The notes beneath the pieces were generated by a model. It did no database searches, was not told the DNA's origin, and worked only from the letters and a program-made list of their open reading frames with translations. Below are positions 11,372 to 22,069 of a DNA stretch of 64,000 nt, one piece after another. The position numbers and the translations under genes were made by a program. The DNA lies in contig OZ025243.1 in the NCBI GenBank assembly GCA_964019155.1, positions 26,834,944 through 26,898,943 on the forward strand. Direction: 5' to 3'. Origin of the DNA: Osedax fenrisi (lineage: Eukaryota > Annelida > Polychaeta > Sabellida > Siboglinidae). Each line of letters starts with the position of its first letter. Position 1 is the stretch's first letter.

Positions 11372-11425
11372 GCTTAACAATAATACTGCATGTGTTCTAT
11401 TGCTGTCGGCGATCCACGTTACTGG
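11372..11425 (+). CDS. Possible small exon, phase 2-2
   Basis: Acceptor TATCTCCTTATAAG after a long pyrimidine-rich stretch, donor GTAATA at 11426, 17 codons (LNNNTACVLLLSAIHVT) open in phase 2. Its phase does not match the phase-0 end of the large exon, so either that donor is wrong or an exon is missing. Weak call. Confidence 0.3.
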
Positions 11426-11610
11426 GTAATATTTAAATTAAATAATTTAAAATACAATTCAATAAATTAAATTATTAATTTGCGTATCATAAAGTGTATT
11501 ACACCCACACCAATACTCCTATATATCACACATATGTATGATACTTATTATATGTTTATGCTTGTGTGTATAAATTGACCATGACTTACACCGTTACTTC
11601 GTAATATCAG

Positions 11611-11882
11611 AAGGATGCCACTAGCGCACCTAGTGGGCAAGCTAACAACTAGATTACACAACAACGAGGTGACCGGACAATTAGAACCGCAGGAGGCCCT
11701 CGACCAGAGTTATCCTGAGCGATCTACGCCGGGTCACTTACACCGACAACCCGACACCTACGAACAGACCTACGAATAGTGTATACGATGGAGTGTTGCG
11801 TAGACAAACCTACAACGCGGCGCCGACCGATGGAATACAGGTTCTGCACTTCGGTCTAGTTATATCCTCGTCGCACAGCTAA
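11611..11882 (+). CDS. GC-rich candidate terminal exon region with two open frames
   Basis: Two plus-strand frames overlap here. Frame A enters after GTAATATCAG (phase 2) and runs 56 codons to TAG 11777-11779 (MPLAHLVGKLTTRLHNNEVT ...). Frame B is open from 11685 to TAA 11880-11882 and could start at GAACCGCAG, phase 2, with SDLRRVTYTDNPTPTNRPTN and RRQTYNAAPTDGIQ. Both compositions look coding. Frame B is longer and has the more typical Thr/Pro/Asn makeup of this gene. It could be the 3' end of the array gene, but I cannot decide between frames. Confidence 0.4.
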
Positions 11883-12172
11883 TATAGTGAAGTGTGTATC
11901 TGTGTGGGCCACTCGCGCTCACCAATATCAGTAAACGTATAGCATATATACATGAACAAATGTTGATCAATAAAATACAATTAGTATGCATATTATGGAG
12001 AATATTGGCAAGTGAGGCTTCATCTTAAGTCGTTTATACAGTACATTACGTGCGTTTATTAGACGAACATAGTTATTGCGAGTTAAAGTAACGCGTTTGA
12101 TTAAATACTATTACATATTTATAATAATAAATAGCCTAAATATAATATCTCTAACGTCGCTTTATCTTTCAG

Positions 12173-12245
12173 TGTAGAATTTGAAATGTTCGATTCTCAC
12201 GATACGAATCACGCGCGCGGTAATCGCAGACACGATAATGCCTGA
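12173..12245 (+). CDS. Possible short terminal exon
   Basis: Very good acceptor TTTATCTTTCAG, phase 2, followed by 23 codons (VEFEMFDSHDTNHARGNRRH...) and TGA. Phase agrees with the phase-2 habit of this gene. Too short to be certain. Confidence 0.3.
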
Positions 12246-13562
12246 TGTGATACGCTACTTCCGGTCCGAGCGTCGTTCTAGCCTTTACTACCGGCATCGT
12301 TATTCGATCTCGCCTTACCTTACCTCATACCACGTGATTATACCGCATTAAAACCATAACCATTATATACTGTGATCTATACTCGATTCTGTGATCTACA
12401 CATGTGATTATTACCACCCCTACCCCGTAGTGTCTTTCGAGGTTAGAATCGAGTGATCCGAAGTAGCGTTATTAATTGTTAGATTTATTCCACCCACGAC
12501 TTTAACATTCATTAGCCTACATTCGTTGTTACATTGTTTACGTTTACAGACGACGTAGGTGTTGTTTCGCTTGTATTAGTATTGTACAACTCTGCTATTA
12601 TATATATATATATATATAGTGTAATATTCTGATATACCTTCTAGCGTATTCTTATTGTTCTCGGTCACCTCGATGTTGCGTAATGCTACTTTATAATATT
12701 TTATAAATATTTTTCCATTTATACATTCTTTTAATATGATTAAGATACATTTTTCAATAAATATTAATAATTTATGATTAGAGTTTGGTCGTGTTTATAT
12801 TATTATACATATAAATAAAATATGCTGTATCTCACATTGGTATAGGAATATATGAATTATATAATCTTAGTTTTAAGTTTAATTCTTTCTTTCCTATACG
12901 TATAAGGTACTTTTTTAGCTATTATATACAGATGAGAATATATTCTAATTTATATATCTTTAATATCTCCTTATAATGAACTCTTTTATAATAATCTCCC
13001 CATTAATATTTAATTATTTCCCAATCCACAAATTATGTTATATGTATTTGTAAACACTGGTTTTTTTATCAATCTATTTATCATTTTCAATGTTTTATAA
13101 TGTATCATTATATAATATACGATCGTATATCGATATAATTACACGAAATCTATAATATCTACATACTATACTCTACCGACGCAGCTTTTCCTGATTTACT
13201 CTACTTGATAACTTACATTTTAAGTCTCTCGATTCTCCTACTTATATTATGATTAAATACATGAATATTACAAATATTCCTATAGGATTGATTATATAAT
13301 CATTGCGAACATTACTAATACCTAATATATTGCATAGCTTATTTATACTTAAAAATAGGAATATTTATTTGAAATATAATATATTTGATAACATCTTAAA
13401 CGAAAACTTTATACCGCTAAATCTTACTAAATATTAAATAATTGTTATTATATTATATAAATTAATAATTTGTATTTATTACAATACTAATATATTGATT
13501 AGAGGTAAGAATGTTTATTTATAGAATACCCATACTGGATATACGTTATACGTTATATTCCA
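12246..13562. other. Non-coding stretch between convergent genes
   Basis: AT-rich, with short (TA)n near 12599-12619 and several AATAAA-like sequences. It lies between the end of the plus-strand array gene and the stop codon of the minus-strand gene, so it probably holds both 3' UTRs. Confidence 0.45.
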
Positions 13563-13666
13563 TTACACGCGGCTCTCGGCTAAGGAAGAAGTCAGAGATG
13601 AACTATCCGGGCCGTCGCTCAATGTACCCACACTCAAAGTGCTGACGTCTTCGCTTCTTTTGTTGC
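13563..13666 (-). CDS. Terminal exon of minus-strand gene (Ser-rich tail)
   Basis: On the minus strand: acceptor TATTCCCACAG, phase 1, then NKRSEDVSTLSVGTLSDGPD, SSSLTSSLAESRV and stop TAA at 13565-13563. It joins in phase to the microexon at 16502-16526. A Ser/Thr-rich tail ending in -SRV could be a class I PDZ ligand (S/T-x-hydrophobic), an inference only. The plus strand is also open over part of this segment, but without a good exon structure. Confidence 0.55.
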
Positions 13667-13737
13667 CTGTGGGAATAGAGATATGTAACAGAATTAGGCT
13701 GACCGATTGAGTACGGTGATTAAAGTGATTCTACATA

Positions 13738-14016
13738 TTATAATAATAATAATTTTCATTTATTTTAAAATCACAAATATATATTGAGCGGATACAAATG
13801 GACCCCTCTATAAGTCATATACATGTACATTGTACATGTAATAAATAACTGTGAGAGGCCCCGGACAATACAATACAAATAGTAACATTTTGTTTGTTTT
13901 GATTCATCGTTTTTAAGTTCTTGATAAACACAAGAGAAAAATAATAACTGCATGGAGTCCTATGGCTTACTAGCTTTTGGTTGTCCCACTGAGCGATAGA
14001 CCCCAGAGTAAGGGGA
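13738..14016 (-). mobile_element. tRNA-derived SINE, family 2, copy B
   Basis: Read on the minus strand it starts GGGTCTATCGCTCAGTGGGA, continues GCTAGTAAGCC, contains a GGGGCCTCTCACAGTTATTT body and ends in an (ATT)n tail at 13738-13752. The head matches 8417-8460. A body fragment recurs near 39755-39800. Confidence 0.7.
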
Positions 14017-14021
14017 AAGTA

Positions 14022-14727
14022 TAGGGGAAAGTCTCCTTTTACCGACCCCATCTCATTAACTATAAGCGATATCAGCTAATTATAAATAGATACCTATTAG
14101 TAATTAAGTGGTATGAATAGGTATTTTATTTGACAAAATATTCGATCCTATAATTGTTATTTGTTCAAATAAGGTATTCTGGTTTTAATGTTTAAATATT
14201 TGAATAATAACTTTTTTTAAATCATTAAAATAAAACCTTATTCAATCAAAATATAGTAGATCTATTAAATGTTTATATATATTATAAAATATTTTAATTT
14301 TAATACGTATTAAGTTAGGTACTATTAACCAAGATATCTTAATTATAGCAACCCATATTATTTTCCTGTTACCGAACCCTAAATTACCTTAATACCGACA
14401 ACATGTGATTTATAATATCCAATCAAAATATATCCATCTTTTACTTTCAAATATGTCATAAGTTGTGTGTGTATCATTGATATAGAATGAGAATTCATGA
14501 TTTCAGTCTATTATATTCACATTGCTTAATAAATTAATAATAATGTACACTATTTTAATATAATAAATGTAAAGTTCAAATATAAATTCAATATTAAAAA
14601 ATAAATTCGATAATAAATAAATTACGTGCGCTTTTCATTTCATTAAATCTATTTATGTCTGCTACTTTTTATTTGATATTATAATACTACAATTATGTCA
14701 TATATTGGTATGTTACAAAAAACGCAC
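14022..14727 (+). mobile_element. TIR element family A, copy 1 (3' truncated)
   Basis: Starts TAGGGGAAAGTCTCC, TACCGACCCC, TCTCATTAACTATAAG, and follows the family A body (TATTTGAATAATAACTTTTT, CAACCCATATTATTTTCCT). The right terminal repeat is missing; the element stops at an (AT)n tract next to a SINE. AT-rich, no coding potential. Confidence 0.75.
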
Positions 14728-14764
14728 CCTAAATAAATATATATATATATATATTGTTAACAAA

Positions 14765-15031
14765 ATAATTATTTTATTAGCCCTTTCATCACATCCAGGA
14801 ACTTAGATAAAGTTTTCACTTATAACCATATGGCTCTAATTTCCCTTCCAAACCTTCTCATATTAAGGCATCCAGGGTGTTAACGATAGCCGATCATATA
14901 TGTATACACAATAATATAAATAAACTTCTAAATATTATTTTAATACTTATTTTAATGATTCATTTGGGGCTTGAACCGCGTCATACTGCTTGTATGTATG
15001 ATGCCTTAGTCACTAAGCCACGCAGACAGTT
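14765..15031 (-). mobile_element. tRNA-derived SINE, family 1, copy C
   Basis: Reverse orientation: body TCATCACATCCAGGAACTTAG, tRNA-like head ending at ACTAAGCCACGCAGACAG. More diverged than copies A and D; box B is decayed. Flanked on both sides by (AT)n. Confidence 0.85.
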
Positions 15032-15079
15032 ATATATATATATATATATATATATAAGTATACAAATATAAATATATAA

Positions 15080-16378
15080 CTGCCCTAAATATTGTGTTTA
15101 ACGATATTATACTATCTATGGATAATAAGGCTTCTTGTTATTTGGTTCTTCTTGATCTGTCTAGTGCCTTTGATACGTTAAATCATAGGATTCTTTCTTA
15201 CCGTCTACGTGAAATAGGTATTCATGGACAGGTTTACAACTGGTTGATGTCATTTGTATCTAATAGAATATATTCGGTAAAGATCAAGACATCTTTGTCG
15301 GTTCCATTTGATCACTCTCATGGCGTTCCTCAAGGATCAGTACTGGGTCCGATTCTTTTTATATTGTATATTCTTCCCATTAATTTGATTTTTTTTTATA
15401 TACCCATATATTCGTTATCACCTCTTTACTGATTACTTACAAATTAATACTTTTTTTTCACCTGGTTCTGATATTGACCTAATTCAACTTTCAATTGCTA
15501 ACTGTATTAATGATTTAATCTCTTGGTTTTCCTGTAATTCACTTTCATTAAATATTACTAAAACTGATAGCATTATACTTTCTAGATCTCTTTCTTCAAT
15601 TACTCTCACTCATCCATTCCTTATCTCACTTCCTATCTCAAACACCATCACTACTCTAGGTTTTACTATAAATTATGCATTAGATTACGCAGTACATATA
15701 TCAAACACTGTCCGCACTGCTAATTATTTCCTGTATAATATAGGCAAGACTCGCTCTAAGCTAACATTTAATTTAACTAAATCATTATTACATTCATTAG
15801 TTGTTAGTCGACTTAGATATTGTAATTCGCTTTTCATTAACATTCCGCAAAAATTGATGAACAAATTTGATTCAATACAACGTAGAGCTGTTCGCATATT
15901 ATTTAAGCTAAAGCGTAATGATTTAACCATATCTATATATTCCATAATGGCGACTCTCGGGTGGTTGAAGTTTCGAGATTTATGCAAGTTTCGACTTCTT
16001 TGAATTACTCACAAGGATATATATATGGGAGTTCCGTCTTACCTATCGAAGGGACTCATAATTCGAACAACTAATCGTCCGAGTTGCAAATGTGAGCTGA
16101 TGAAACTCTCTTTACCGCTTGTCTCATATATGTATGCAGATGCTGCTTTTGCGGTTGCTGCTCCGAAGTACTGGAACAGTCTTCCCGATGAATTACGCAC
16201 CATGTCATCATTTATTACTTTTAAATGTCGACTACATACATATAGGGTATCATTATAATGTCTTCTTTTTAAATTTATTATTATTTGTGTAACTATTTAT
16301 TTGTTTTATTATTTCAACTTGACGCACATAAACGTCGATCGTTTTCTGAGTCAATAAACCTTTCTATTATTATATTAT
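15080..16378 (+). mobile_element. CR1/L2-like LINE, 3' half, inactive
   Basis: Reverse transcriptase remnant: SCYLVLLDLSSAFDTLNHRI, GVPQGSVLGPILFILYI; then a frameshift where the YxDD box should be (about 15400). In the shifted frame: CINDLISWFSCNSLSLNITK, SRLRYCNSLF, KLMNKFDSIQRRAVRILFKL. The C-terminal domain follows at 16025-16258 with APKYWNSLPDELRTM. The copy carries a stop at about 16002 and the lost catalytic box, so it is dead. The 3' end is CAATAAACC plus an (ATT)n tail. Lies in an intron of the minus-strand gene. Confidence 0.9.
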
Positions 16379-16501
16379 TATATAAGGGGACTAACGTGAT
16401 TTGAACTCTAGTTTGAAGTAGCATAGGAACAACACAAACCCACTTAGTATAACTAATGCTATGATGGCTGTAGTGATCGCTATTGTCTTTCTGTACTTTA
16501 C

Positions 16502-16526
16502 CATTGCGTTTATAGCTCCTTGTACC
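16502..16526 (-). CDS. 25-nt microexon of minus-strand gene
   Basis: Minus strand: acceptor CATACCCCCGCAG, 25 nt, donor GTAAAG. Enters in phase 0 (GTRSYKRN) and leaves in phase 1, so it links the exon at 17000-17151 to the terminal exon at 13563-13666 without a frame break. A second copy with the same splice sites lies at 18234-18258. The plus strand also reads as a hydrophobic segment here; I prefer the minus model because both duplicates keep the minus-strand splice sites. Confidence 0.5.
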
Positions 16527-16710
16527 CTGCGGGGGTATGCGATCGTGTGTCCGTTTTATATCACTTTAGTGTATGTGTGTGTTTGTTGTGGTATGTGTAT
16601 GTGTGTGTGTGGGTGTAGATATAAGATTCACCGTACAATGTATACGGCGTAGGTGTACGGTTTAATATACTCCTACATGTACCGTTTAATATACTACGTA
16701 TATGTACATT

Positions 16711-16713
16711 ATA

Positions 16714-16774
<61 letters not shown>
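16711..16774. repeat. (AT)n microsatellite
   Basis: Long AT run. The surrounding 16575-16990 is (TG)n/(AC)n and (AT)n simple sequence with no other signal. Confidence 0.95.
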
Positions 16775-16778
<4 letters not shown>

Positions 16779-16999
16779 CAATTGTATAGGTATATATATA
16801 TATATATATCTATAAAATTGTAATAAATATAAATTTCTATCAAATATATATTTGTTAGGAAGGTTGAATATTATCTTAATTATAAGAATACACATACGCA
16901 TACACAAGCCTATATATACGGTGTAAATTAGACACACACAAAAACACACTCCCACACACACACACGCGCACACACACACACACAGTGTGTGTCCGATAC

Positions 17000-17151
17000 C
17001 ATCACCGACCTATCATGACAACAGAACTGCACATTATCGGTATCCCCTTCGCAACAGATATTCGACGTGGGGGACCTCGGGTTAGGGCAACTGTCGTAGT
17101 CATAGTAACCGTTTGAGTTCATCATCGATTCCGACGAGTTCATAACCATCG
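17000..17151 (-). CDS. Exon with CP...CC...FCC cysteine motif (Shisa-like)
   Basis: Minus strand: acceptor ACTATACTACAG, phase 1; donor GTATCG, phase 0; 50 codons. Sequence includes MNSNGYYDYDSCPNPRSP, NICCEGDT and VQFCCHDRS. The spacing CP-x(8)-CC-x(8)-FCC resembles the cysteine core of Shisa/CYYR-type small membrane proteins, which are usually followed by a transmembrane helix. I do not find that helix between here and the terminal exon, so the assignment is tentative. Joins in phase to 22070-22190 upstream and to the microexon at 16502 downstream. Confidence 0.5.
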
Positions 17152-17198
17152 CTGTAGTATAGTCTACAATATAGTGATATACATACATACATACATAT

Positions 17199-17238
<40 letters not shown>

Positions 17239-17552
17239 AGTCATCTGTAATTTGACAGGAATGTGGCGCCATTGCACGTCTTATTGAAAGATGATTAATT
17301 TTTGTTTAGTAGTTTTAATTTTATAACATACTTTTAGATATTTTTATTTTACACATATTTATAATAATTTACTATTTGTATTAACAAGTTCTCAATATTG
17401 TAAATTTACATATTTTACTAGTATATATTTTGATACATTTTAATATTATACAATTATTTTATTATCTTATTTTATTATTTACTTTAATGTAATGGATTGA
17501 AATATGATGATAACTTATGTTCATGAACAGTGTTTTATTATTTTTATTAATT

Positions 17553-17583
<31 letters not shown>

Positions 17584-18126
17584 CTTCTATTTTATTACAA
17601 AGAATGCTAACACATGAATCATTATTATTATATTATTACTTTTACTAATATTGTAATATGTACATGAACATATTGGAGGTATCGACCAAATAAAGCCTAG
17701 GCTTTCATTGATCCTCCATAGACGTATGATATACATAGTATGTCATATGTCTATAAACTGATTTCATTCATTCATTCATATACTCCAATATAGGTTACAT
17801 GTATATATCATCTTACAAGCCTTATTATGGTCTATACACTTCAATAGAACTGCCTTACATAGCATGTAATGTGAAATGAATGCTCAGACTACATTCAGAG
17901 AAATTCGTCTACAAATATTATAGTTTTAATTCTCTGAACTGATTATTGTGAATTGTGCATGTACCAAGTACTTTGTACCTCTTACAGATTTGTATATTTT
18001 GTATATATTTGTATATATATATATATATTGTATATTGTACAATGTACACTGTAAATATATCAATACTTACACAAGTTCACTATAATGTATTTATTGTAGA
18101 GTATTTCATGTATGTTGTACAAATAT

Positions 18127-18218
<92 letters not shown>

Positions 18219-18233
18219 ATATGTGTACTTTAC
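17152..18233. other. Intron, AT-rich
   Basis: (AT)n tracts near 17206-17234 and 17558-17579 and a possible retroposon end with (ATTC)n at 17762-17780. Nothing coding that I trust. Confidence 0.5.
18140..18204. repeat. (AT)n microsatellite flanked by (AC)n/(GT)n
   Basis: The (AC)n(AT)n(GT)n arrangement makes a near-palindromic simple repeat. Confidence 0.95.
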
Positions 18234-18258
18234 CATAACGTTTATAGATACTTGTACC
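18234..18258 (-). CDS. Second copy of the 25-nt microexon (possible alternative or relic exon)
   Basis: Minus strand: acceptor ATAATCTGCAG and donor GTAAAGT flank 25 nt matching 16502-16526 at 20 of 25 positions (GTSIYKRY versus GTRSYKRN). The similarity continues about 40 bp into the upstream intron (TGATATAAAACGGACACAC). Including it between 22070 and 17151 would break the frame, so it may be unused or belong to an alternative transcript. Confidence 0.4.
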
Positions 18259-18337
18259 CTGCAGATTATGTATGTGTGTCCGTTTTATATCATTTAGGTG
18301 TATGCATACATGTATGTATATACGCCATTTTATCAAG

Positions 18338-18441
18338 GTCATTGATGTTATTACGTCACGAATATAGCAGTAGTTATGTAAGTAAACTTGTAGGTCATTT
18401 GAAGGTGGAATACGAACCTATCGATACGTTGACCGCTGCAG
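18338..18441 (+). CDS. Candidate exon, strand uncertain
   Basis: GC-richer island. Plus strand: acceptor TTTATCAAG (phase 2), HEYSSSYVSKLVGHLKVEYE and PIDTLTAA, donor GTTTAT in phase 1. Minus strand: acceptor ACCTGCAG, then an open phase-2 frame (GQRIDRFVFHLQMTYKFTYI...) without a clear donor. Composition favours plus. No neighbour confirms either choice. Confidence 0.3.
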
Positions 18442-18523
18442 GTTTATAATGATACGCCCCCGTGTGACAAATTACCGGAATAGAATCTAAATCAGTTTAG
18501 ATTATCAGTAGGTAATCAATATG

Positions 18524-18527
<4 letters not shown>

Positions 18528-18587
<60 letters not shown>
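18528..18587. repeat. (AT)n microsatellite
   Basis: Uninterrupted AT run; flanking 18442-18836 shows nothing else recognisable. Confidence 0.95.
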
Positions 18588-18593
<6 letters not shown>

Positions 18594-18836
18594 ACATATT
18601 ATTTTATTAAAATAGAGTATAGTGACTCATTTAATATTGCGTAATGATTAAAAATAGTAGAATTACGTAATACAAATCTAAATGTGTATTTTTCTTTTAA
18701 ACTATTGAAAAACAAACAACATACTTATATAATGGTGTATACAAACAGTATACTGTTTGTGTACTGATATCACCTATCTAATATCAGTAGGTAGTAGATG
18801 TATTAGATGTATACGACGTATACATTATACTCAGGT

Positions 18837-19883
18837 AGGGGAAAGTACTCGAAATGCAAATATATTTGGTATTTAGGCCTATTTTTGGATATTATGATGA
18901 TATCGCTGCCCAGAAATCTGATATGTTTTCTTCTTATTTGGATGTATTATTTACTAAACTAAGAAATTCATTTTTAATTTCCTCAGGAAATCATCCATAA
19001 TTATAATAAACAGATTTCTTGATAGTCTCATTGTTATGCTTTCTGTATTAATTTTAGGGAAATAATTTTCAAATTCACTGTATAAATATTTTAGATGATC
19101 AAGCTCGAGCTTCAATTTCATTATTGAGATTCTCCGATATATTACATTCATCAATAATTTGTACTAATCTTGGAAAACATGATATATTTATATTTTCTAT
19201 TATCCTGATCCATAGTTTTAGTTTATCCATAAACGTTTTTATGCAATCTCTATGTATTATTATGGTTGTATCTATAGATATCAAGGTCTATAGACCTTGA
19301 AGTTGAAGATTAAGAAGAGGCGAGATAAGCTACGTTTTCTTTAAAATGATCGGTAATCTCATTTAATAAATGTTCTGTATTTTTACCTTCAGATTTAAAA
19401 TATATTTTCAATTCATCCATGAGCTGAAATACATGTGATATAACATTACCTTTCGATAACCATATGATAGATGTTTAATAAAGAAGGTCCTTGTGAGTAG
19501 AATTCAACTCTTAACATAAAAGCCGAAAAAATACGTGTATCATATTCAATTTAAAAAAATAAAATGAACCATTTTTATGTGTTTGTAAAACTGATTTCAT
19601 ATTAATAGGAAGAGTTTTTGACGCTAAAGCTTCTAGATGAATCATGCAATATATAGTTGTGATATCCGGATTCTTCTTTTTCACTAAAGTAGCAAATCCT
19701 GATTTAGATACAAGCATTGCTTGAACTCCACTGTGCATATATGCATACACGTTGACCGTTAATGCCCGTTAATGACCGTATATATACGGTCAACGTATAC
19801 GTTAATGTTGACCAAGAGAGTTTTGATTATATGTATATTTATATATATATATATATATATATACGAATTGATAAGAATATATA

Positions 19884-19925
<42 letters not shown>

Positions 19926-20281
19926 GATATTATATATAATATATGTATGTATGGTGAGTATTACTCACTGAGTAACCATTGGAGACTCATTTTATAATAG
20001 GCGTGGCTAATTTAGGGCGTAGAGTAAATCATTGAAAAAGCAATTTATAATTGCTACTTGTTTTGGTTCGCAGAAAAATTAACTCGTCGAATAGCTGACT
20101 TGATCCTAAAATATTTTTTTAAATACTGAGAATGTAATTTTTCACCAATAATAATAATAATAATTGAGATTTATTATTACACGGAATTTTCGGAGAAATC
20201 ATCTTTTTTAAATCTAATATTATTAATAAAAAAAATCTATGGCCATTTTTAGGGTCATGACCAATAGTTTAAGAACCCCTG
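18837..20281 (-). mobile_element. Degenerate hAT element with ZBED5/SCAND3-type transposase
   Basis: Minus strand 19750-19511 reads AMLVSKSGFATLVKKKNPDI, then IYCMIHLEALASKTLPINMK, the HCMIHREALASK region typical of ZBED5/SCAND3-class hAT transposases. It continues with WLSKGNVISHVFQLMDELK near 19400, DKLKLWIRIIENINISCFPR near 19220, and DFWAAISSYYPKIG near 18910. Frames are interrupted by stops and shifts, so it is a pseudogene. The right-hand end near 20255-20281, read on the minus strand, is CAGGGGTTCTTAAACTATTG with GGTCATGACCC just inside, a classical hAT terminal sequence. An (AT)n tract interrupts 19838-19960. The left end is not clear. Confidence 0.75.
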
Positions 20282-20650
20282 CTCTAGATGTAATAATACG
20301 GACACCCTATAACCAATCAGCGCGCAGCGTATGAACTATTCTGATTTTTATAAAAAATCGCGTGCGTTATAATATTAATACCACCAATAAAGCTAAATCT
20401 AAAATGTTTATTATTTAGATACTAAAATTGTATTATTAATTAAAAAAATAATAAAAATAAATAAATTATTAACTAATTAAATTAGAATAAATTATTCATA
20501 AAATTAATTATAAATAATGTAATTGTAATTTATCTGATTGATTCATCAATAATATATAGTTTATCTAGAGGTATACCTTATATATATATATATATATATA
20601 TGGTTTCCATTAATATACGCTTCCATTTATATATATGGTTTCCGTATTAT
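20282..20650. other. AT-rich intron or intergenic sequence
   Basis: Contains (AT)n near 20579-20600. Nothing else recognisable. Confidence 0.5.
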
Positions 20651-20654
20651 AACA

Positions 20655-20877
20655 CAGGGTGTCCGTATTCGGTACCCATGTCCGTATTCGGACATGGGTA
20701 CCGAATACGGACACCCCCGTTATCTATGGAATTAAAAGATTAAGTAAAATTTTAAAATCACAATAATATCTATAATTATATAATATTAACATATTGTAAT
20801 TTTTGAATACAAATAATGTGTCATAAAATACTAAGACCATTTATTATTAAAGTTTCCGTATTAGGTTACTTTCCACT
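20655..20877. mobile_element. TIR element family B, copy 1, with a hairpin at its left end
   Basis: Bases 20657-20684 and 20689-20716 are perfect inverted repeats of 28 bp around a 4-bp loop and contain the family's terminal motif ACCGAATACGGACAC. The body (AAAATCACAATAATATCTAT, ATTGTAATTTTTGAATACAA) and the right end (GTATTAGGTTACTTTCC) match 29287-29415. Left ends resembling TAACCGAATACGGACAC are also found at 31175. Confidence 0.7.
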
Positions 20878-21417
20878 AAATGTTATGTCCTATATACTAC
20901 ATGATAAATTATCATTGCTAATCATCTATAGTTGCTGGATAATACACTGGATATACACACTGCTGTATAATACGATATAGAGACATTTATTTACATCGAT
21001 TACACACACACACACACACATATATATATATTTATATATATATATTTATATATATATATATATATTTATATATAGGGTACTGAACGGAGTAGTTGTCGTT
21101 TTAATGAACGCTTAAATGGTGTTAAATAGGATAACAAGTTCTATTTACAATATTTAGATAATCAAAATGTCTATAATATAAAGTACATTTTTATAAAATA
21201 ATATATTAATTACTTTAATTTATTACATAATGATTTTTTTTCAAATTTTGACAAAAACATAATTATATATATTTATGCTTATTTATGTGTAAGAGTATGT
21301 GTATATATAATTAAATCATTGAATCAAATAAGGTGCGTATGCATCATAAATAAAATTATTTAATATTATATAATTTAAAATATATAAATCGAATAAATTA
21401 GGAGACACCCTTTCTGA

Positions 21418-21448
<31 letters not shown>

Positions 21449-21537
21449 CTATAGTATACAACCGCTATAGCGGTCATTACCCTATACTTGTCTTATTTTA
21501 ATTATTTTGTATATATATATATTATGTATAATATGTA
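20878..21537. other. AT-rich sequence with (AC)n and (AT)n
   Basis: (AC)n at 21002-21019 and broken (TA)n to about 21075, and (AT)n near 21422-21448. No gene seen. Confidence 0.5.
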
Positions 21538-21593
21538 TAGGTATATTCCTGCATATTCCTACATATATGTAGGAATATGCAGGAATATACCTA
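21538..21593. repeat. Perfect 56-bp palindrome
   Basis: Two 28-base arms without a spacer, centred between 21565 and 21566; each arm includes ATATTCCTGCATATTCCT or its complement. It would form a long hairpin or cruciform. Confidence 0.95.
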
Positions 21594-21619
21594 CATATGA
21601 TGGTATGTAGGAATACATA

Positions 21620-22003
21620 CCCAGCAAACACATTAGAGGCAATTACCTCTATTTAGACTCTAAGGATGTTAACAACGAGACTCTATTTTGACTCTAATTT
21701 GGCTTCTATTTTGACTCTATTTAGCTTATATTTGTATTAAAATCAATTGATTTTAAACTCTATTTAGTGTATATTTAGCTTATATTTTGATTGTATACTA
21801 TATTTAGCTTATATTTTGACTCTATTTTAACTCTATATAGACCATACTATTTGTCCTCTATTTATACTCTATTTTGACTATACTGTTATTTTAACATTTA
21901 TCTGAAGTAAAATTCAAATTAATTTCCTCTATTTTAACTCTATTTAGACCATAATATTTGTTCTCTCTATTTAGACTCTTTTTGACTCTGTGTGTTTGCT
22001 GGG
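21620..22003. mobile_element. TIR element family D with TA target duplication
   Basis: Exact 13-bp terminal inverted repeats CCCAGCAAACACA and TGTGTTTGCTGGG, flanked by TA on both sides (21618-21619, 22004-22005), as for Tc1/mariner-type insertions. The 384-bp interior is largely repeats of ACTCTATTTAG/ACTCTATTTTG and has no coding capacity. Confidence 0.85.
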
Positions 22004-22069
22004 TAGGAGGTCCCCCTAGATTTTAAAGGGGGGACATAACCCGACACCCCCCTGTTGCAGCGCCCCTAC

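Noticed and set aside
16448..16534. Plus-strand exon with a hydrophobic segment (MMAVVIAIVFLYFTIAFIAP)
   Set aside because: Has an acceptor and a donor, but the duplicated copy at 18.2 kb preserves the minus-strand microexon splice sites instead, and the minus model is phase-consistent with its neighbours. Kept only as an alternative.
18106..18342. Ile/Tyr- and His/Thr-rich frames on both strands
   Set aside because: Simple-sequence artefacts of (AC)n(AT)n(GT)n.
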